Source: Ectobius pallidus (lineage: Eukaryota; Arthropoda; Insecta; Blattodea; Ectobiidae). From it: a stretch of 64,000 nucleotides of DNA. Within the stretch, counting starts at the first letter, position 1. Every line of letters starts with the position of its first letter. The position numbers were made by a program, and so were the translations under genes. Shown in pieces: positions 40,508 through 53,232 of this stretch. The notes beneath the pieces were generated by a model. That model searched no databases. It saw only the letters and a list, made by a program, of their open reading frames with translations, and was not told the DNA's origin. The DNA lies in contig CAXKWD010000005.1 of the NCBI GenBank assembly GCA_964059195.1, positions 44,779,825 to 44,843,824 of the forward strand, in the 5' to 3' direction.

Positions 40508-41699
40508 TCACAAATGTTAAAATCTTTTAAAGAATAAGGTGTGATACACATGGTAAAATAATTTTATTTTGCTCACAGTATTGCTAAACTTGCCCTCACT
40601 AGCTTGTTTCGCAAACATTACCTACTTGCAAAATAAAACAATTTGGAACAAAAATAATTATTCTTGGTGTTCTTAGCTAGTTTGCATTTCTATGGATGTG
40701 CTCTTGCAATATAAAATCCACTAGTCGCTATTGTTACCAACATTGTAACTGAGATATTGCTCGGGAAGCGGGTGATCATTAAACATACTCGAAGCACTCA
40801 GCTGTTCTCAAATCCTTTGTTAAGAAACGGCAATGATGCCCAAGAATGGTTATAAGTGTTGCATATAAATAGCATTTGTGCTCTCGCTTTTAAGGCTAGA
40901 TAGATATTCTCCATTGTTATGTAATTGTTCACTAGCTGCAGTAGGACATGTGTTACAAATATACATGACGGTGCAAATGACATATTTTCGCTTTTGATTA
41001 AATGACATGGCAAAATTAAATAAAAGAAAAAAAGATTACTGCCAAAAAAGGAACAGAAACATGCTACTCTAACCAGCTTTGGAAAGCTCTTGTTATAGAA
41101 GTATTAAGGTCTGTAGGTCTGAAAATTACCATTTTCCCATTGTAGCACGTCCTTGTTGAGGCGATGTTTTGTCTCTTTTGTTAAACTTGTCTCTTTCTCT
41201 ATCTACAGGGAATTGGATGTGCTGCAACCTAGCGGAGTTGCATGGATGTGATTAATTTGTTCAACCTTAAACTTCAACTAATTCACGTCTTACTTCTTCG
41301 CAATCTCGGCCTCGTTCTCTCTGCTCTACTCTCTTTCTCTGACGCTTTCAGCCCAACGCTATTTTTAATTAATAACAATTATTTGAAAGAAACCTAATAA
41401 TGGTGCTTTTTTCTCCAACAGAAGTGCACTATTTTTAATGGCATTTGTTTTTCTAAATATTGGAGTTATACATTAAACTTATCAAAATTTCTTGCAAAGT
41501 CGTTTTCTAAGAACTTCATAAAATTCCTTTCAAAAGTTTTTTACATCCAAGAACTTTTACTCTTTATAAATTTACACACATAGAATCACAGAAATCATTT
41601 TATTTCGTCTCTGTCAGGCAAGAAAAATATTAGGCGTGCATTTTTGCAATAAGCTACGTAAGTTAGGCCTAATGATCTATGTGCTTACGTAGGCATCAT
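40508..41699. other. Intergenic DNA, no supported gene
   Basis: No domain-bearing frame or clear repeat termini. Confidence 0.4.
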
Positions 41700-41704
41700 C
41701 CTTA

Positions 41705-42169
41705 GGCTGGGCGCAAGTTGAGACGCAGTTTGGTGAGGTGAGGTGAGGTGACGCAGGACGACGCAGGGAAGCAGGATTCAATAAACTGCGCGCAAGGAGA
41801 GCGAAAGTTGGGAGGCAGTTCTATCACAACTGCGTGTCTATGAGGTAGTGAGCAATGTGCTAAATGACTCCCATGTACATAGAATCATTACAAAGTTCGG
41901 AATCATAGTCAGATGAACTCGAAAAACAAATAATTCCAACATTATTAAACGAAAAGATTCCGAAAGCTTTGTTTAAAGAGAAGAAAGACGCACGGAGAAT
42001 TTATCCTTAAGGACGATTTTTGTAATGAAAAATTTAGGAATTGTTACAATGTAACCCTGAACAGTTTTCTGAGTTGCATGGATTCATCAACGAGTCAATT
42101 GATGCTGAAGGACGCAACGCGTCAAGATCTATCGGAACTGAAGAAAAACTAGCCGTATTTTTACGGTGA
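41705..42169 (+). pseudogene. Harbinger relic (terminus plus transposase fragment)
   Basis: GGCTGGGCGCAAGTTGAGAC at 41705 looks like a Harbinger TIR, followed by GGTGA repeats. At about 41991-42169 one frame reads HGEFILKDDFCNEKFR, then after a frame change ELLQCNPEQFSELHGFIN and RSIGTEEKLAVFLR, which matches the region before the nuclease domain of Harbinger transposases ('..r.pis.eekLa.tLrfLatG'). It stops at TGA (42167) before the catalytic part, and a HINE-like element begins 90 bp later. Confidence 0.6.
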
Positions 42170-42259
42170 GGAACAGTGACGACTCGTGTATAGGCACTGT
42201 GGAACTGCAGCATCCTCTTTGATATTATCGGTTACATTTAATATAATGAGTCTTTTTTT

Positions 42260-43080
42260 ACTTCCTCTGCTCGTACCATAGGAACTATAGGTTGAGGAAG
42301 TATTGTTTTCGACCCCAAAATTCGAAGTTGAGTTTTTAGCATATATACACGTTTCAAGGCCCCCTGAATCCAAAAATACTATTTTTGGAAACATGTCTGT
42401 GTGTCTGTCTGTCTGTCCGTCTGTCTGTCCGTCTGTCTGTCTGTCTGTGAACACTCTAGCTCCAAAACGGAAAATCGTATGAAAACAAAATTTCGTATTT
42501 GGGTCAGGTACCTTCTGAAGATGTGAGGATAAGATTGGCGACTATTTTCTCTTATTTTTAAGGGGACTTTACATGAAGAAATTTTCGTTTTTCGCTATTT
42601 TCTCAAACACGGCTCGAACGATTTTCTTTAAATTTTGCACAAATGTAGCTTATAGTAAGACCTAAAACGTTTATTTGAAACTTTTTTTCGAAAAAATTCT
42701 CTGAAGGCAGTTACAAGCCACCTACTGTTCACCCACTGTTTGTAAAAAGTTTGTGTTGTGTGGTTAACAATTGAATACACACTCTTTCACGGCCTCTTAT
42801 TCTATATAATAATGAAGGGAGAAAGAAATATTGGAGGGAAATATTCGATAAAGTTCGGAAATTATTCTTAACGACGGAAGTTTCAATAAATGTCTGCAGT
42901 CACTTGTTTCTGTTTGCTATATAGTCTGCACTTTTATTAGTCGCATCATTTTCGAAGAATAGGTTATCAGTTATTTATCGTATAATTAGCGTTAAATTGT
43001 TTCTTGCGTTTCTGTACAAGGATATGTGAATACTCCTGACTTTTATTTGGACAGAGGAAGTTATGTGACTTTCACATCAG
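42260..43080 (+). mobile_element. Helentron/HINE-like element, copy 2
   Basis: 821 bp, opposite orientation to copy 1. It begins ACTTCCTCTGCTCGTACC, has a (CTGT)n tract at 42404-42447, and ends CAGAGGAAGT followed by the hairpin ATGTG-ACTTT-CACAT-CAG. A T-run precedes it and ATTTTC follows. No perfect target duplication is visible, which favours the Helentron reading for the family. Confidence 0.72.
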
Positions 43081-43217
43081 ATTTTCTTTCATTCTTCCTT
43101 TATAGTTGTAGAATATAGAATCCTTAAGCCAGGTAGCTTTCCTAAGTGCGCTCCACATATCCAGCGGCATGGTGTTTGACTGTTGTGCGCATGCCCACAT
43201 AGGAAGGTGAAGGCCGG

Positions 43218-43257
43218 GAGACAGACAGACAGACAGACAGAGAGAGAGAGAGAGAGC
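43218..43257. repeat. (ACAG)n-(AG)n microsatellite
   Basis: ACAG units change into AG units within 40 bp. Confidence 0.95.
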
Positions 43258-44943
43258 ACTGTCGCTTCCACAGTGCCCTTGTGTTGTGCTTAAAAACCCT
43301 GTACCATATTCTTGAATGTGATAAAGTGTAGAATGAGATCATTATCTTGTTTCCAGCTATTCTATTTGATTCATTTATTTCGGCTCTTTTATTTATTTGG
43401 CAGATCAAGGAGAAAATTATTATCTTTTCGCAGAAATTGAAACAAGAATAATCGATTTAATTTTTAAACGAATAGATCAAGCTTCAACTGTAACAATTTA
43501 GATTACATTAAGTAAAAAAGTTTGATTTTGTTCTTTTAGGGCCTTTTCAAGTTTCTGAATATTTTTTTAAATATGTAGGCCTATGTTTTATTTTGCACAA
43601 TATTTAACGAAGGCTAAACGTTTTCTGGAGCAGCACCTACATTAATTTTAGCTAAGAGCCGCCACTGGAAGGAATGTATTAATTTCCTACAAATTAAATA
43701 TTTTAATGTAATGTTGCGAATACTTAAAATCAGTGATCATTTTATTGATATATAATTAATAATTATGATATGAAAATTTCATGTTTTAAACATACAAAAT
43801 ATATAATTTGTAATAAATATAATACGCTTTATGTTTCTTATTTTTTAATGTCACTGTAACACCATTTCTTTTCTCAATCATTTAATTTAAATTAAGGTTC
43901 CGGTGAGATACTAGGTAAGTTTAACTCTGAACGGGTGAACATTATAAAGCGAAACGTAACTAATTGGTAAAATCATTCTGAGAAAATGTTTCATTTCAGA
44001 AACGTTTATTACGGAGCATGGAGCAATTTTACTGTACATAATTATAAAACATTTATGAAAGTAAGTTGAAAATAAATTTCAAGTTGACTCCTTCATTTTA
44101 TTTTTAATTACAAATCTAAAACTCCTCAACTAATTAATTCTTGTCATATATTCTTAGTTTATACTAGTTATGATATACATCTGTATAGAAAATATACACA
44201 TTTATACCTGCTTATGCAACTTTTTCTTTTCGTAGAAAATCTACTGCATATAAAACGTTATCTAAAAGAAATGAAGGGTACAGCGGAAAACGAAAAAGAA
44301 ATTTATAGGAGAACAAATTGAACACATTGTACAGAACTTAATTCAAGAAACGCTTTTGATTGAAAAGATCATAGCAACAAACTGTTAAACAATAAATATG
44401 AAAAGTTGAAGAGAAGAGGATTGTTTACTTTCAGAGCGGACATCAATCTTCAAAACTGCATGAAATATGATCCTCTTTCCCCTTTATATAATTTATTTTA
44501 CCTATAATATTACCGCTTTCTCCCTGAACTAATTCCAAATTCACTACTAGAAGGCATTATCTCAAAGTCCGTAAAAACGGAGACTACTACCGTTTTTCCC
44601 TCGTTCCCTTCAAATAAATTAATCTTATTTAAGTAAAAAAAATTATGAACAACTTATCACATTTCTTTCCAATGCTCTTCGCAATTTCTTCCTAAATCTA
44701 AAATTTATAATAAAGCGTAAAACTTGTGTGCATTCAGAATAGATGATGTACTTTAAACGTAAAAGGAGGAGAGAGATGTCACGAGGAAGCTTCCGTTACA
44801 ACTGTCAGGTTGTAGAGTGATAAAGTGGCAGAGTACGAGCCACAGATGAATAAGCTTAATATGTAAAATATTATAAAGAGATCCTTTAGGGGAGGACATC
44901 CAGTCGAGGTGATCTAATCGAAAGGTATTAGATGTTAATAATA

Positions 44944-44972
44944 ATGATGATGATGATGATGATGATGATGAT
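44944..44972. repeat. (ATG)n microsatellite
   Basis: About 9 units. Confidence 0.9.
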
Positions 44973-46836
44973 TAATAAGAGTAGTACTGCTCGAGGGGCT
45001 AGCCCAGGTTTCCAAACGAAGGAATCATCAAGTAGAGTTCTTGTATCTCGTTGAGCATCCAGAGAGGGAGTCAAGTCCCTGCGATGATTTGTCCCTAATG
45101 ACGATTAGGGAAGATAAAAGACTCACCTGTAGATATAGTTAGTGCCATACGACAAGAAGCGAATGAATTAAAAGGAATTGCCATAGACCGATGAAAGTAA
45201 ACCAAGGCCAAAAATTACATAATTTATTGGGAAGTCAGATAATTGAATCTTAACCATACGAGTTTAACGGTAAACCGAAATACGAACTTATTTAAGTTAG
45301 TTTATATGTTTAGTTGCAGGGATAAAATTCATAGTAGCAGCACTGAACCTGTTAACTGAATTTTCGTCTCAGGACGGCCTCAATCTAAAGAAGAATTAGT
45401 ATTTTGGGAGAAAGCTAGAAAGCGAGACACCTATATTAGGAGATAAACGGACAGAATTTACGGATTTTAGTGTGAAAATTTGAAGTTTTTATGAAATGTT
45501 AAGGAAACAGTAATTGATTTTAAAAGTGATTAATCAATTTGAATAACGTAATGAGTACATTGTTTTAACGAGAACAAAGTTTCAAAAATGAAGTAATGCA
45601 TTAGAATTAGCACTCAGACAATGAAACTGATTTTTTTTACAGAAATATAGTGAAGTATATTACACTCAGATTAATTTAGTAGAACAACATGAGTTTAAAT
45701 TATTTGTTACAATATAAACAAATTTCGTTTGGTTTATAGATACTGATGGTTGTGAAAGAAAATTGAAACGATTTATGTAATTTAAAAGGATTTAACAAAT
45801 GCAATACAATTAATTATTTAGTAGAATGCATAATGGTAAAATAATTAGGAACCAATAAGGTCGGAAGGATTTAAATTTGAAAAGTAATTGGAAAAACAAA
45901 TTGTGTGTTTTAAATATTGGAGTTATTTACATGAAGTGAAGTGAGCAAAATGCACGTAACTTTAATTTATTTTGTTTTGAGTATTATTATTGCATTGACA
46001 TTTTTGTTTACAGTGTTTTCAGATACCTTTATCTTTCATTTATTATTGATTATTTAAAGATAAGTAGTAAACAGTTTATTCGTTTAAATCAGTAATTAAT
46101 ATTTTAAAATTATTTAAAAATTCAAATAGAGTATTTTTTTTAAATGAAATATTTATTAACAATTATAGGCAAATATAGTAGGCATTTATTATTGCGAGAA
46201 AAATACTGTAATTAGAAGTGAAAAGGGAATACAATATTTTAATTATTTGCACAGAGAGTATGATATAGTAAAAAGAAAAAGAAAAAGGAAAGAAAGGAAA
46301 TATTACTGTTGATCGTTGACATGATGCGATATTTTAAATTGAATTAAGTGAAATCGTTACTAGATAGAAACTCGTCCATGGTTAGATCGATTGTGAGAAT
46401 GAGTGAGAGTAATTTTATATCACGTCATTATGATGGATATACGCGTTCCTAGACAAAAGAAACGTCCTTAGGTGATATCCAGATCCTTACGTTCCGTAGA
46501 TTGTTTTGTGTATTTTCAGCGTTTGAGTTTACAGCACCCAGCAGTTTCGTTAAATGGACCAGAAACCCGACTTTTAAGGGATCTATAGATGTGAAAAACA
46601 TTGAGTTTCAACGAGTTCTGTATGAAAGGATGGTTTTTTAAAGAATAAAAAGTAATTTTTTGTGTCAGAAAATTTTATTGTTTTGTAATATTGGTAATTA
46701 TTGTATTAAATAGGTTATCCATTGGGAGTTGCCCTGAGGATCAAAATTAGTACCGCCAGTACACATGCTTCCTTAGGACAGAATGAAACTCCGGCTAGGG
46801 TGAAGGACCCTACCTATAATGAACACCGAGGCCTTT

Positions 46837-46855
46837 GTGCCCCCTTCGGGCACAG
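46837..46855. repeat. GC-rich hairpin
   Basis: TGTGCCC and GGGCACA are perfect inverse partners around CCTTC, a strong stem for such AT-rich surroundings. Function unknown. Confidence 0.7.
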
Positions 46856-47072
46856 TTACATATGTTGGAAGCTTAGGACATATGATTTGGTGAAGTAGAC
46901 CTGGTTTCGACCATTCTAGCTAAATTAGTGACGCTACTGTTTAACATTCAAAAGCTGGGCACCCATTATGACAAATGAACACTGGACAGATTAATATGAT
47001 TTACTGGAAAGAGTTTTTTTGAGTAAATATATATATATGGAAAGATATTTTCTGTAACAATTTTATTAACAG

Positions 47073-47172
47073 CTTTAACAAATTTAGAATTACAACATTG
47101 TAAGATAATATATTCTTTGTAGCTTTACCAATTTTAAAATTACAAAATTGTAAGCTAATATATTCTTTGTAA
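47073..47172. repeat. 50-bp tandem duplication
   Basis: Two 50-bp units (47073-47122, 47123-47172), each starting CTTTA-CAA and ending TATATTCTTTGTA, with about six differences between them. Confidence 0.9.
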
Positions 47173-49242
47173 GGACGACCTTTTATTTCTTGATAATAAC
47201 CTTGGGAATGACTAAGCATAAAAGCTATATATATATTTTTTCTTTTTTCAACAGCAACCTAGAGCACTGGTGAAACAGCACAATAATTCTAAATACACCC
47301 CTTTTAGAAGACCAACCCGTCTCTAGAAAAATCCCCTAAAACCCCGACTACTTGCAAATCACTAAGTACTACACTTTCGAGAACACCCTGTTCATAATGG
47401 CTAGTATTCCCCATGACTAGAAAACCCCAGTAATTCTTAGATTATCTATAACATCAAAGCATAGGGCAAGCTCAAATCTCTTAATGGCGTCTGTGCTGAA
47501 AATACTACACAAAAAACCCACTCTAAATCATGCTAATGTCGGTTGTCTGCCAAAAATACTGAATTACTGTTCGGAAAGGCAAAGAACGTGAAATAGAAGT
47601 TACACAACGGACGGACGTGATATAATTGACTTCAAGAAAACAGAATGAACAAAGCAAAATTACATGAAATTTAGATGGTGTAGGCGTAATTTCAAAGATC
47701 CAAACTTAACCGGCAAATAATTTATTAAATAAAAAAATATTTATGAAAAGTTCAGAAACGAAAATTTAGATAGCCGAAAACGGGTGAGCACTAAATAGAT
47801 TTAAATTACTATTAGCATTGAAAAGAATATGGATAGGTCTCACCCAGCTTTGCCGTCGACTTCAGACATCGTGATGCACGGCAGCAACGCCCACCAAAAC
47901 ACTCAAACTCAAGTTACATGTTCCTGTCGCGAGCACTAGATCCCAACTGCTGGTCGCTTGTACCAGCCTCTACTCCCTAGCTTTCAACAGATGGCAGTGC
48001 GGTCTAGAAGCGCTTTTAAGAATTACCGAAAACCACGGTGTTTAGAGTGGGTCAAAACATTGATTTTACATTCTACAGATAAAAGCAGTTGGCAAAAAAT
48101 TACTGAATGCTTTTAATATAAACAAATGAGCCGTTTTTCACGGCTCACCTTCGACCGACGAAAGTCGCAAAGGAATCAACAGTGTTCTTTTTAAGTCCTT
48201 AAAGGAAGACATAAAGCATAAACAAAAGACATTATTATAGGAATTTTTTTTTTTTAATTAGGAAAGTTAATTAGCATTTTAAAGTATTTTGAAATAATTA
48301 ATTTAGATTTTATTAAAAGCAGCTGAATGGAAAGTTGAGCAACTTATTAATTAATGGAAAAATTTAATTTTTGAAAGCATTTATATAATTTTATGATAAG
48401 TTATATTTAAAGTTTTGTGTGGGGAAAGTTATGCTGACGAGATTAACAAATCTAATTTTATGTTATAGAGTTTTGTTTGACAAGTAACATCATATTTTAA
48501 TTTAAATAGTTTGAGAGCTGTATCTCTTATGGTAACTTGTGATCAATGATTATTATTAATTAGTATTGAAATATTAATGGAAGGATCATTTCATTCTGGC
48601 TCAACATGAACCCGTCTCCTAGGAGTGAAGGAAATCACCTTACCCTGAGGGTAGTAGGCAATAGGTCAATGTCGAGAATGGACTCTCTTTAGACAAGTGT
48701 ATGAATCATTAGAGGGGGCTCCAAGCTAATAGATAAGTCTTTCGCAAGCTACCCTGTACATTTCGGCCTACCCATCAGGAGGGATAAAAAGAAATTGAAA
48801 AGCGCGTACTATATTGATAGTAATCGCCTTTTTGAGAGATAAGGGCTGTGTTATATGCCAGAACGTTAGGTCCTAATGAACGAAACAAAAATATATTTAT
48901 TATTTTGATAATTTAAGTTACCATATGAAGAAAGGCTATATTGAAGCAGACAGCAGGAAATGTTGAGAGTACAGTAGAAGAATGTGAATGTCAGCACATT
49001 AGCTTTAGTTCATCTGCCTGTCAAGGTTGCTGAATCGACATTCCTTTTAATTCACAGTGTGTGTGAATAGAAATATTTGCAAAATTCAGAAACGTATTTT
49101 ATTGCTTAAAATCTCGGAATAAGTCCGAATATTCACGATTATTGTCGAATTCTGTATATTCCTGTTTTGCATTTAGTTTACCGAAGTATACATTAAATCA
49201 CAGAGTGTTTAATGAAAGTTTTATTTTATTTTATTTTTATTT
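47173..49242. other. Intergenic DNA, no supported gene
   Basis: No domain-bearing frame. A moderately GC-rich part at 47840-48060 and another at 48590-48800 have no identified partner. Confidence 0.4.
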
Positions 49243-49541
49243 TTGAATATTTATGCAATATGCTACGTAAAGTCATTTATAAATTCGTTATTCTCCGTTC
49301 ATGTTTACCAGCTCATGTTTTACGTACGATTTATTTAGCCCTAATTCATTCTACTATTCAATATGGCATAATTGGGTGGGGAGGAGTTGCAAAAACGATC
49401 CTCAGCCCTTTGCTTTGTCTTCAAAAACGCATCATAAAGATTTGTTTATCTAAGCCTCCTGACTATTCTTCCAAATTATTATTTTCTGAATTTAACGTTT
49501 TCACCATAGACCAAATTTACAAGTATGTCATACTGAATTAT
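49243..49541 (+). pseudogene. LINE fragment truncated at both ends
   Basis: Reads EYLCNMLRKVIYKFVILRSC through YKYVILNY. It differs from the 21537-22446 LINE by only a few residues (M for R, A for V, T for I). Homology starts abruptly at TGAATATTTATGCAAT and stops abruptly after ACTGAATTAT, well before the 3' UTR and tail that the other copy has. Confidence 0.85.
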
Positions 49542-49575
49542 GGTACTTTATGAGATTGTGTGGTGGACGAAAAAA

Positions 49576-49632
49576 TGTCTGTCCGTCTGTCTGTCCGTCT
49601 GTCTGTCTGTCCGTCTGTCTGTCTGTCCGTGT
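49576..49632. repeat. (CTGT/CCGT)n microsatellite
   Basis: GTCTGTCCGTCTGTCTGTCC-type units directly upstream of the tandem array. Confidence 0.9.
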
Positions 49633-49640
49633 CCCTGAAC

Positions 49641-50395
49641 GCACCATAACTCAAATATGCTTTTTTGGATTTTCATGAAACCTTGAAAACACATTTATAA
49701 TGTCCATGGGAAGAACCCTATTGATATTGAACCAAATCGGTTCACCGGTACCGGAGTAATGCCCAATTTAGTGCCTATTTTAATAGATTATATTAGAAAG
49801 GCGCCATAGCTCAAATACGCTGTATCCGATTGCCACGAAACTTGGTATACCCATTTATGACGCCCATCAAAAGTGCCCTATTGAATTTGAACCTAGTCTG
49901 TTGACCGGTACCGGAGTAAAACCCAATTTAGTGTATATTTTAAAGGCGCAATAATTAGAATACGCTTTTTTGGATTTTTATGAAAATTTATAATATCCAT
50001 GGAAAGACGTCTATTGATATTCGACCAAATCGGTTGGCCAGTACCAGAATAATGCCCAATTTAGTGCATTTTATGTTAATATATAAGAAGTCGCGATAAC
50101 TCAAATATGCTTTATTGGATTTTCTTGAAACTGTGTATACCCATTTATAATGTACATGGGAAGAAGTCTACTGATATTGGACCAAACCGGTAGACCGGTA
50201 CCGTAGTAAAACCCAATTTAGTGGCCATTTTAAAGACGCGGTAAGTCAAATACACTTTACCGGATTTTTATGAAACTAGGTATACACATTTATAATGTCC
50301 ATGGGAAGACGTCTATTGATACTGGATAAAATCGGTTGACCTGTTTCGGAGTTATGATCAATTTAGTGCCTATTTTATGGTAATATACGTATTCG
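49641..50395. repeat. Five-unit degenerate tandem array, about 145 bp per unit
   Basis: Units begin at about 49641, 49801, 49946, 50092 and 50236. Each has an ACTCAAATACGCTTT-like start, GGATTTTCATGAAACT, CCCATTTATAATGTCCATGG, a GGTTGACCGGTACCGGAGTA-like block, and an AATTTAGTGCCTATTTT end. Spacing is 160, 145, 146 and 144 bp, the first being longer by an inserted A/T-rich piece. Not coding. Confidence 0.88.
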
Positions 50396-50524
50396 AAAGA
50401 ATTTATTTAAAAAAATGAAAATCAGTTATCTTGACAACATAACCTTTTGTTTTACTGTGATTTCTAAGGCTTTGGCAATTAAAATACAGTTAGCTATGAC
50501 AACACTATTGCTTTAAATGCGCTT

Positions 50525-50615
50525 ATCCCATAACTGACCCAGGTGGCTGAGATGGTAACGTCTTGGCGTCACATTCTGGAGTTCCATGGCTCAAATCCCG
50601 AAACCGGGCAATTTG
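50525..50615 (+). repeat. tRNA-like sequence (SINE head)
   Basis: Box-A-like GTGGCTGAGATGGTAACG and box-B-like GGCTCAAATCCCG at tRNA spacing. A body was not identified. Confidence 0.5.
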
Positions 50616-50732
50616 ACTTTTTTTTATATATTCTGCATATCATAACTGATTAAACAAAACATACTGGCACTTTGTTATACCAGTTTACCTGATTTTATTA
50701 TTATTATTATAAGAGGGATAATCAATATAGGC

Positions 50733-51372
50733 CTAAATATGGTCAAACGTTGTTCGATTTGGACGAAACTCACTATACAGGGGTTTTCTTGGCGAAGTAC
50801 CTCGAATCTGAGGTCGCTTTTACCACGCGACGCCTAAATGGGGTCAAACGTTGTTCGATTTGGACGAAACTCACTATACAGGGGTTTTCTGGGCCAAGTA
50901 CCTCGAATCTGAGGTCGCTATTACCAGGCGACGCTATCTAATCGTGGTATGTAATTCACGTGATTTAGGTGTTAATAAATATAATGATTTAACTATTATG
51001 CTCTTAATTTTTAATTTCTGAAATAATTATCGCGGGCGATCGCTTGATTTTGTAGGTCCATCCTTGACGATTCATTTGTTTAGAATATCAAGTCCCACAG
51101 ACGTATGAAATTTTCAACCTACGCGGAAGAGGGATATTCAATATAGGCCTAAATATGGTCAAACATTGTTCGACTTGGACGAAACTCACTATGCAGGGGT
51201 TTCCTGGGCCAGGGAACTCGAATCTGAGGTCGCTTTTACCAGGCGACGCTATCTAATCGTGGTATGTAGTCCACGTGATTTTGGTGTTAATAAATATAAT
51301 GATTTAACTATTATGCTCTTAATTTTTTATTTTTGAAATAATTAACGCGTGCGAAGCCGCGTCACACGCTAG
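50733..51372 (+). mobile_element. Helitron 3' region with duplicated blocks
   Basis: The block CCTAAATATGGTCAAACGTT to AGGCGACG (about 102 bp) is present in tandem at 50735 and 50837, and again at about 51150, each followed by a shared stretch AATCGTGGTATGTA. The last copy ends in the hairpin GCGTGCGAAGCCGCG and CACACGCTAG|T (CTAG 51369-51372), a Helitron-type 3' terminus. The same ending occurs at 60857-60860. The 5' boundary is unresolved; it may lie near 49.56 kb. No Rep/helicase frame. Confidence 0.65.
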
Positions 51373-52589
51373 TAAACTAATAAGTTTATGCCATCATTTA
51401 TACTGTTTTACGATTCACCATCGAAACTCAAGCCTCCTGTATATAGCCTGTATTTTTTACTTAGTATTGAGCAGACCCAATGTATGTCCGCATTATAAAT
51501 ACACAAACATTAAAACAGTACTTTCATTGCACAGCATTTACGTTTTACTATTTAAGCCACATTTCGAAAGCGACATACCCGAAGATATAAATATTGGCAA
51601 TGCAAGCGAACCTAAACTCGTGGCATCGTTAACATAACCTTCAATTTATAAAAAGTAACGATTCGGCCTGACTTTCTTGTCATTTATATATTTCTGCAAT
51701 TATGCTACAAAACATTTATATAAAACTAATAAACTATTGCCATTATAAAGAAGTTTTTAATGATTTAATCTTCGAAATGCAAGCTTTCCCTATACCGAGA
51801 AAACTGGTTTTGGTCAAAGCTGTTGGATGTAGTGTAATAGCGCATCTTTGATTCAAATATCACCTGACAAGTTATTGGTGAAGTTCTTGTCCAATACATT
51901 GGATAGTGGAATATCGGCCTTAGCGACACACTGAGCAAGGGAAGATCTGAGCGCATGCCCAAGAAAACAATAGACAAACGAAATGCAGACCACGTTGTCA
52001 AATCCAGCCATTGACCTCCATATACCTGGACTTAGCACTAAATACAATCCCCTGTACTAAGAAGTGGGCCACTTTTTCGACTAGTCTCGCCCGGAAACTT
52101 TGGCAAGAAACCAAATACGTATTATCTGCTCAATACGAAATGTCAAATCGCCTTTCTTGTATGGAATTATCACATGTTTGGTTTGGAAATTGAAGATGTT
52201 GTTGACGAATGATTGTAAGACAGTTCTTCTTGCATGCATTATAAGAATAATTAATATTAATATATTTAAAGTATGTCATTATTATAATTAAGATTAATAT
52301 TAATACATATGTTTTTACCCGTGACTTCTGTCGTTTCCATATATGTAGGCCTAACCGACAAAATAGCATGTATTCAATACCACATTTATTTATTACATTA
52401 AATTAGTATTACGGGAAATCTTTAGAAATTGAAATATATTGTTCCACTTCACAATTGTCATCATTCATTTTAAGTGTATTTTATTGTGATAATAATGTTT
52501 AATATCATATTTAGTAATTAATCCTTAATCCAGAAGTTAGCAATTTTTAGGATAGGCCTATAAAATAATTCAGGTAGGATGGCAATGCA
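51373..52589. other. Intergenic DNA with one weak coding trace
   Basis: On the minus strand at about 51870-51960, CVAKADIPLSNVLDKNF resembles a short box seen in insect CGGBP1-like transposon-derived proteins, but surrounding frames are broken and I cannot support a gene. Confidence 0.35.
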
Positions 52590-53232
52590 ATAATTACAGA
52601 CACAAATAATATTAAGGCCGAATTTAAGTGTAGACACAAATCAGGAAATGCTAGTTTTTATGCTGGTAAGACACTCTTATCTTCTCGTATAATGTCCACA
52701 AATCCAAAAATAAAAATTTATAATACAACTATCCTGCTGGTTGTATTATATGAGACATGGTCGCTTACTCTTCGCGAAGAACAAAATCTGAAAGTGTTCG
52801 AAAACAGGGTGCTTAGGAAAATATTTGGGCCTAAGAGAGATGAAAATGGGGACTGGAGAAAACGGCTTGATGACGAGCTTCATAACCTGTACTCGTCACC
52901 GGATATAGTAAAGCTAATTAAATCATGGAGGATGAAATGGGCTGGACATGTTGCACGCATGGGGGAAGAAAGACATATTTTAAAAAATATTGATGGGAAG
53001 ACCCGAAAGGAATAGACCACTTGGAAGACCTAGACGCAGGTGGGAGTACAATATTAGGATAGATTCAAGGGAAGTAGGATTTGCGAGTGATGGTTGGATG
53101 GAGATAGCGCAGAATAGGGTTGAATGGCGGACTCAAGTAAGCGCGGCAATGAACCTTCGGGTTCCATAAAACAGATAATATCATTTAGCTTGCTTAGGAA
53201 TTGTCTATTGCCATTGAGTAAGTAAGTAAGTA
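52590..53232 (+). pseudogene. RTE-like LINE C-terminus and tail, second copy
   Basis: A frame at 52692-53015 (ENRVLRKIFGPKRDENGDW, MKWAGHVARMGEERHIL) continues after a frameshift near 52995 as RPLGRPRRRWEYNI and WRTQVSAAMNLRVP with TAA at 53167-53169. It has the same 3' UTR as 36130-36835 and the same (TAAG)n tail (53217-53232). Upstream coding (DTNNIKAEFKC) extends to about 52600. 5'-truncated and frameshifted. Confidence 0.82.

Larger units (their letters stand above)
43258..47072. other. AT-rich intergenic DNA
   Basis: No supported gene over about 3.8 kb. It contains an (ATG)n run (44944-44972) and a 7-bp-stem hairpin TGTGCCC-CCTTC-GGGCACA at 46837-46855. Confidence 0.45.

Noticed and set aside
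40288..40551. Poly-Ile and poly-Tyr frames
   Set aside because: Translation of the (TTA)n microsatellite on either strand.
49576..50395. CRISPR-like array
   Set aside because: Units of about 145 bp are degenerate and contiguous with no unique spacers, and the DNA is eukaryotic.
51765..52047. CGGBP1-like transposon protein fragment
   Set aside because: Only about 17 residues look similar and the surrounding frames are broken; too weak to call.
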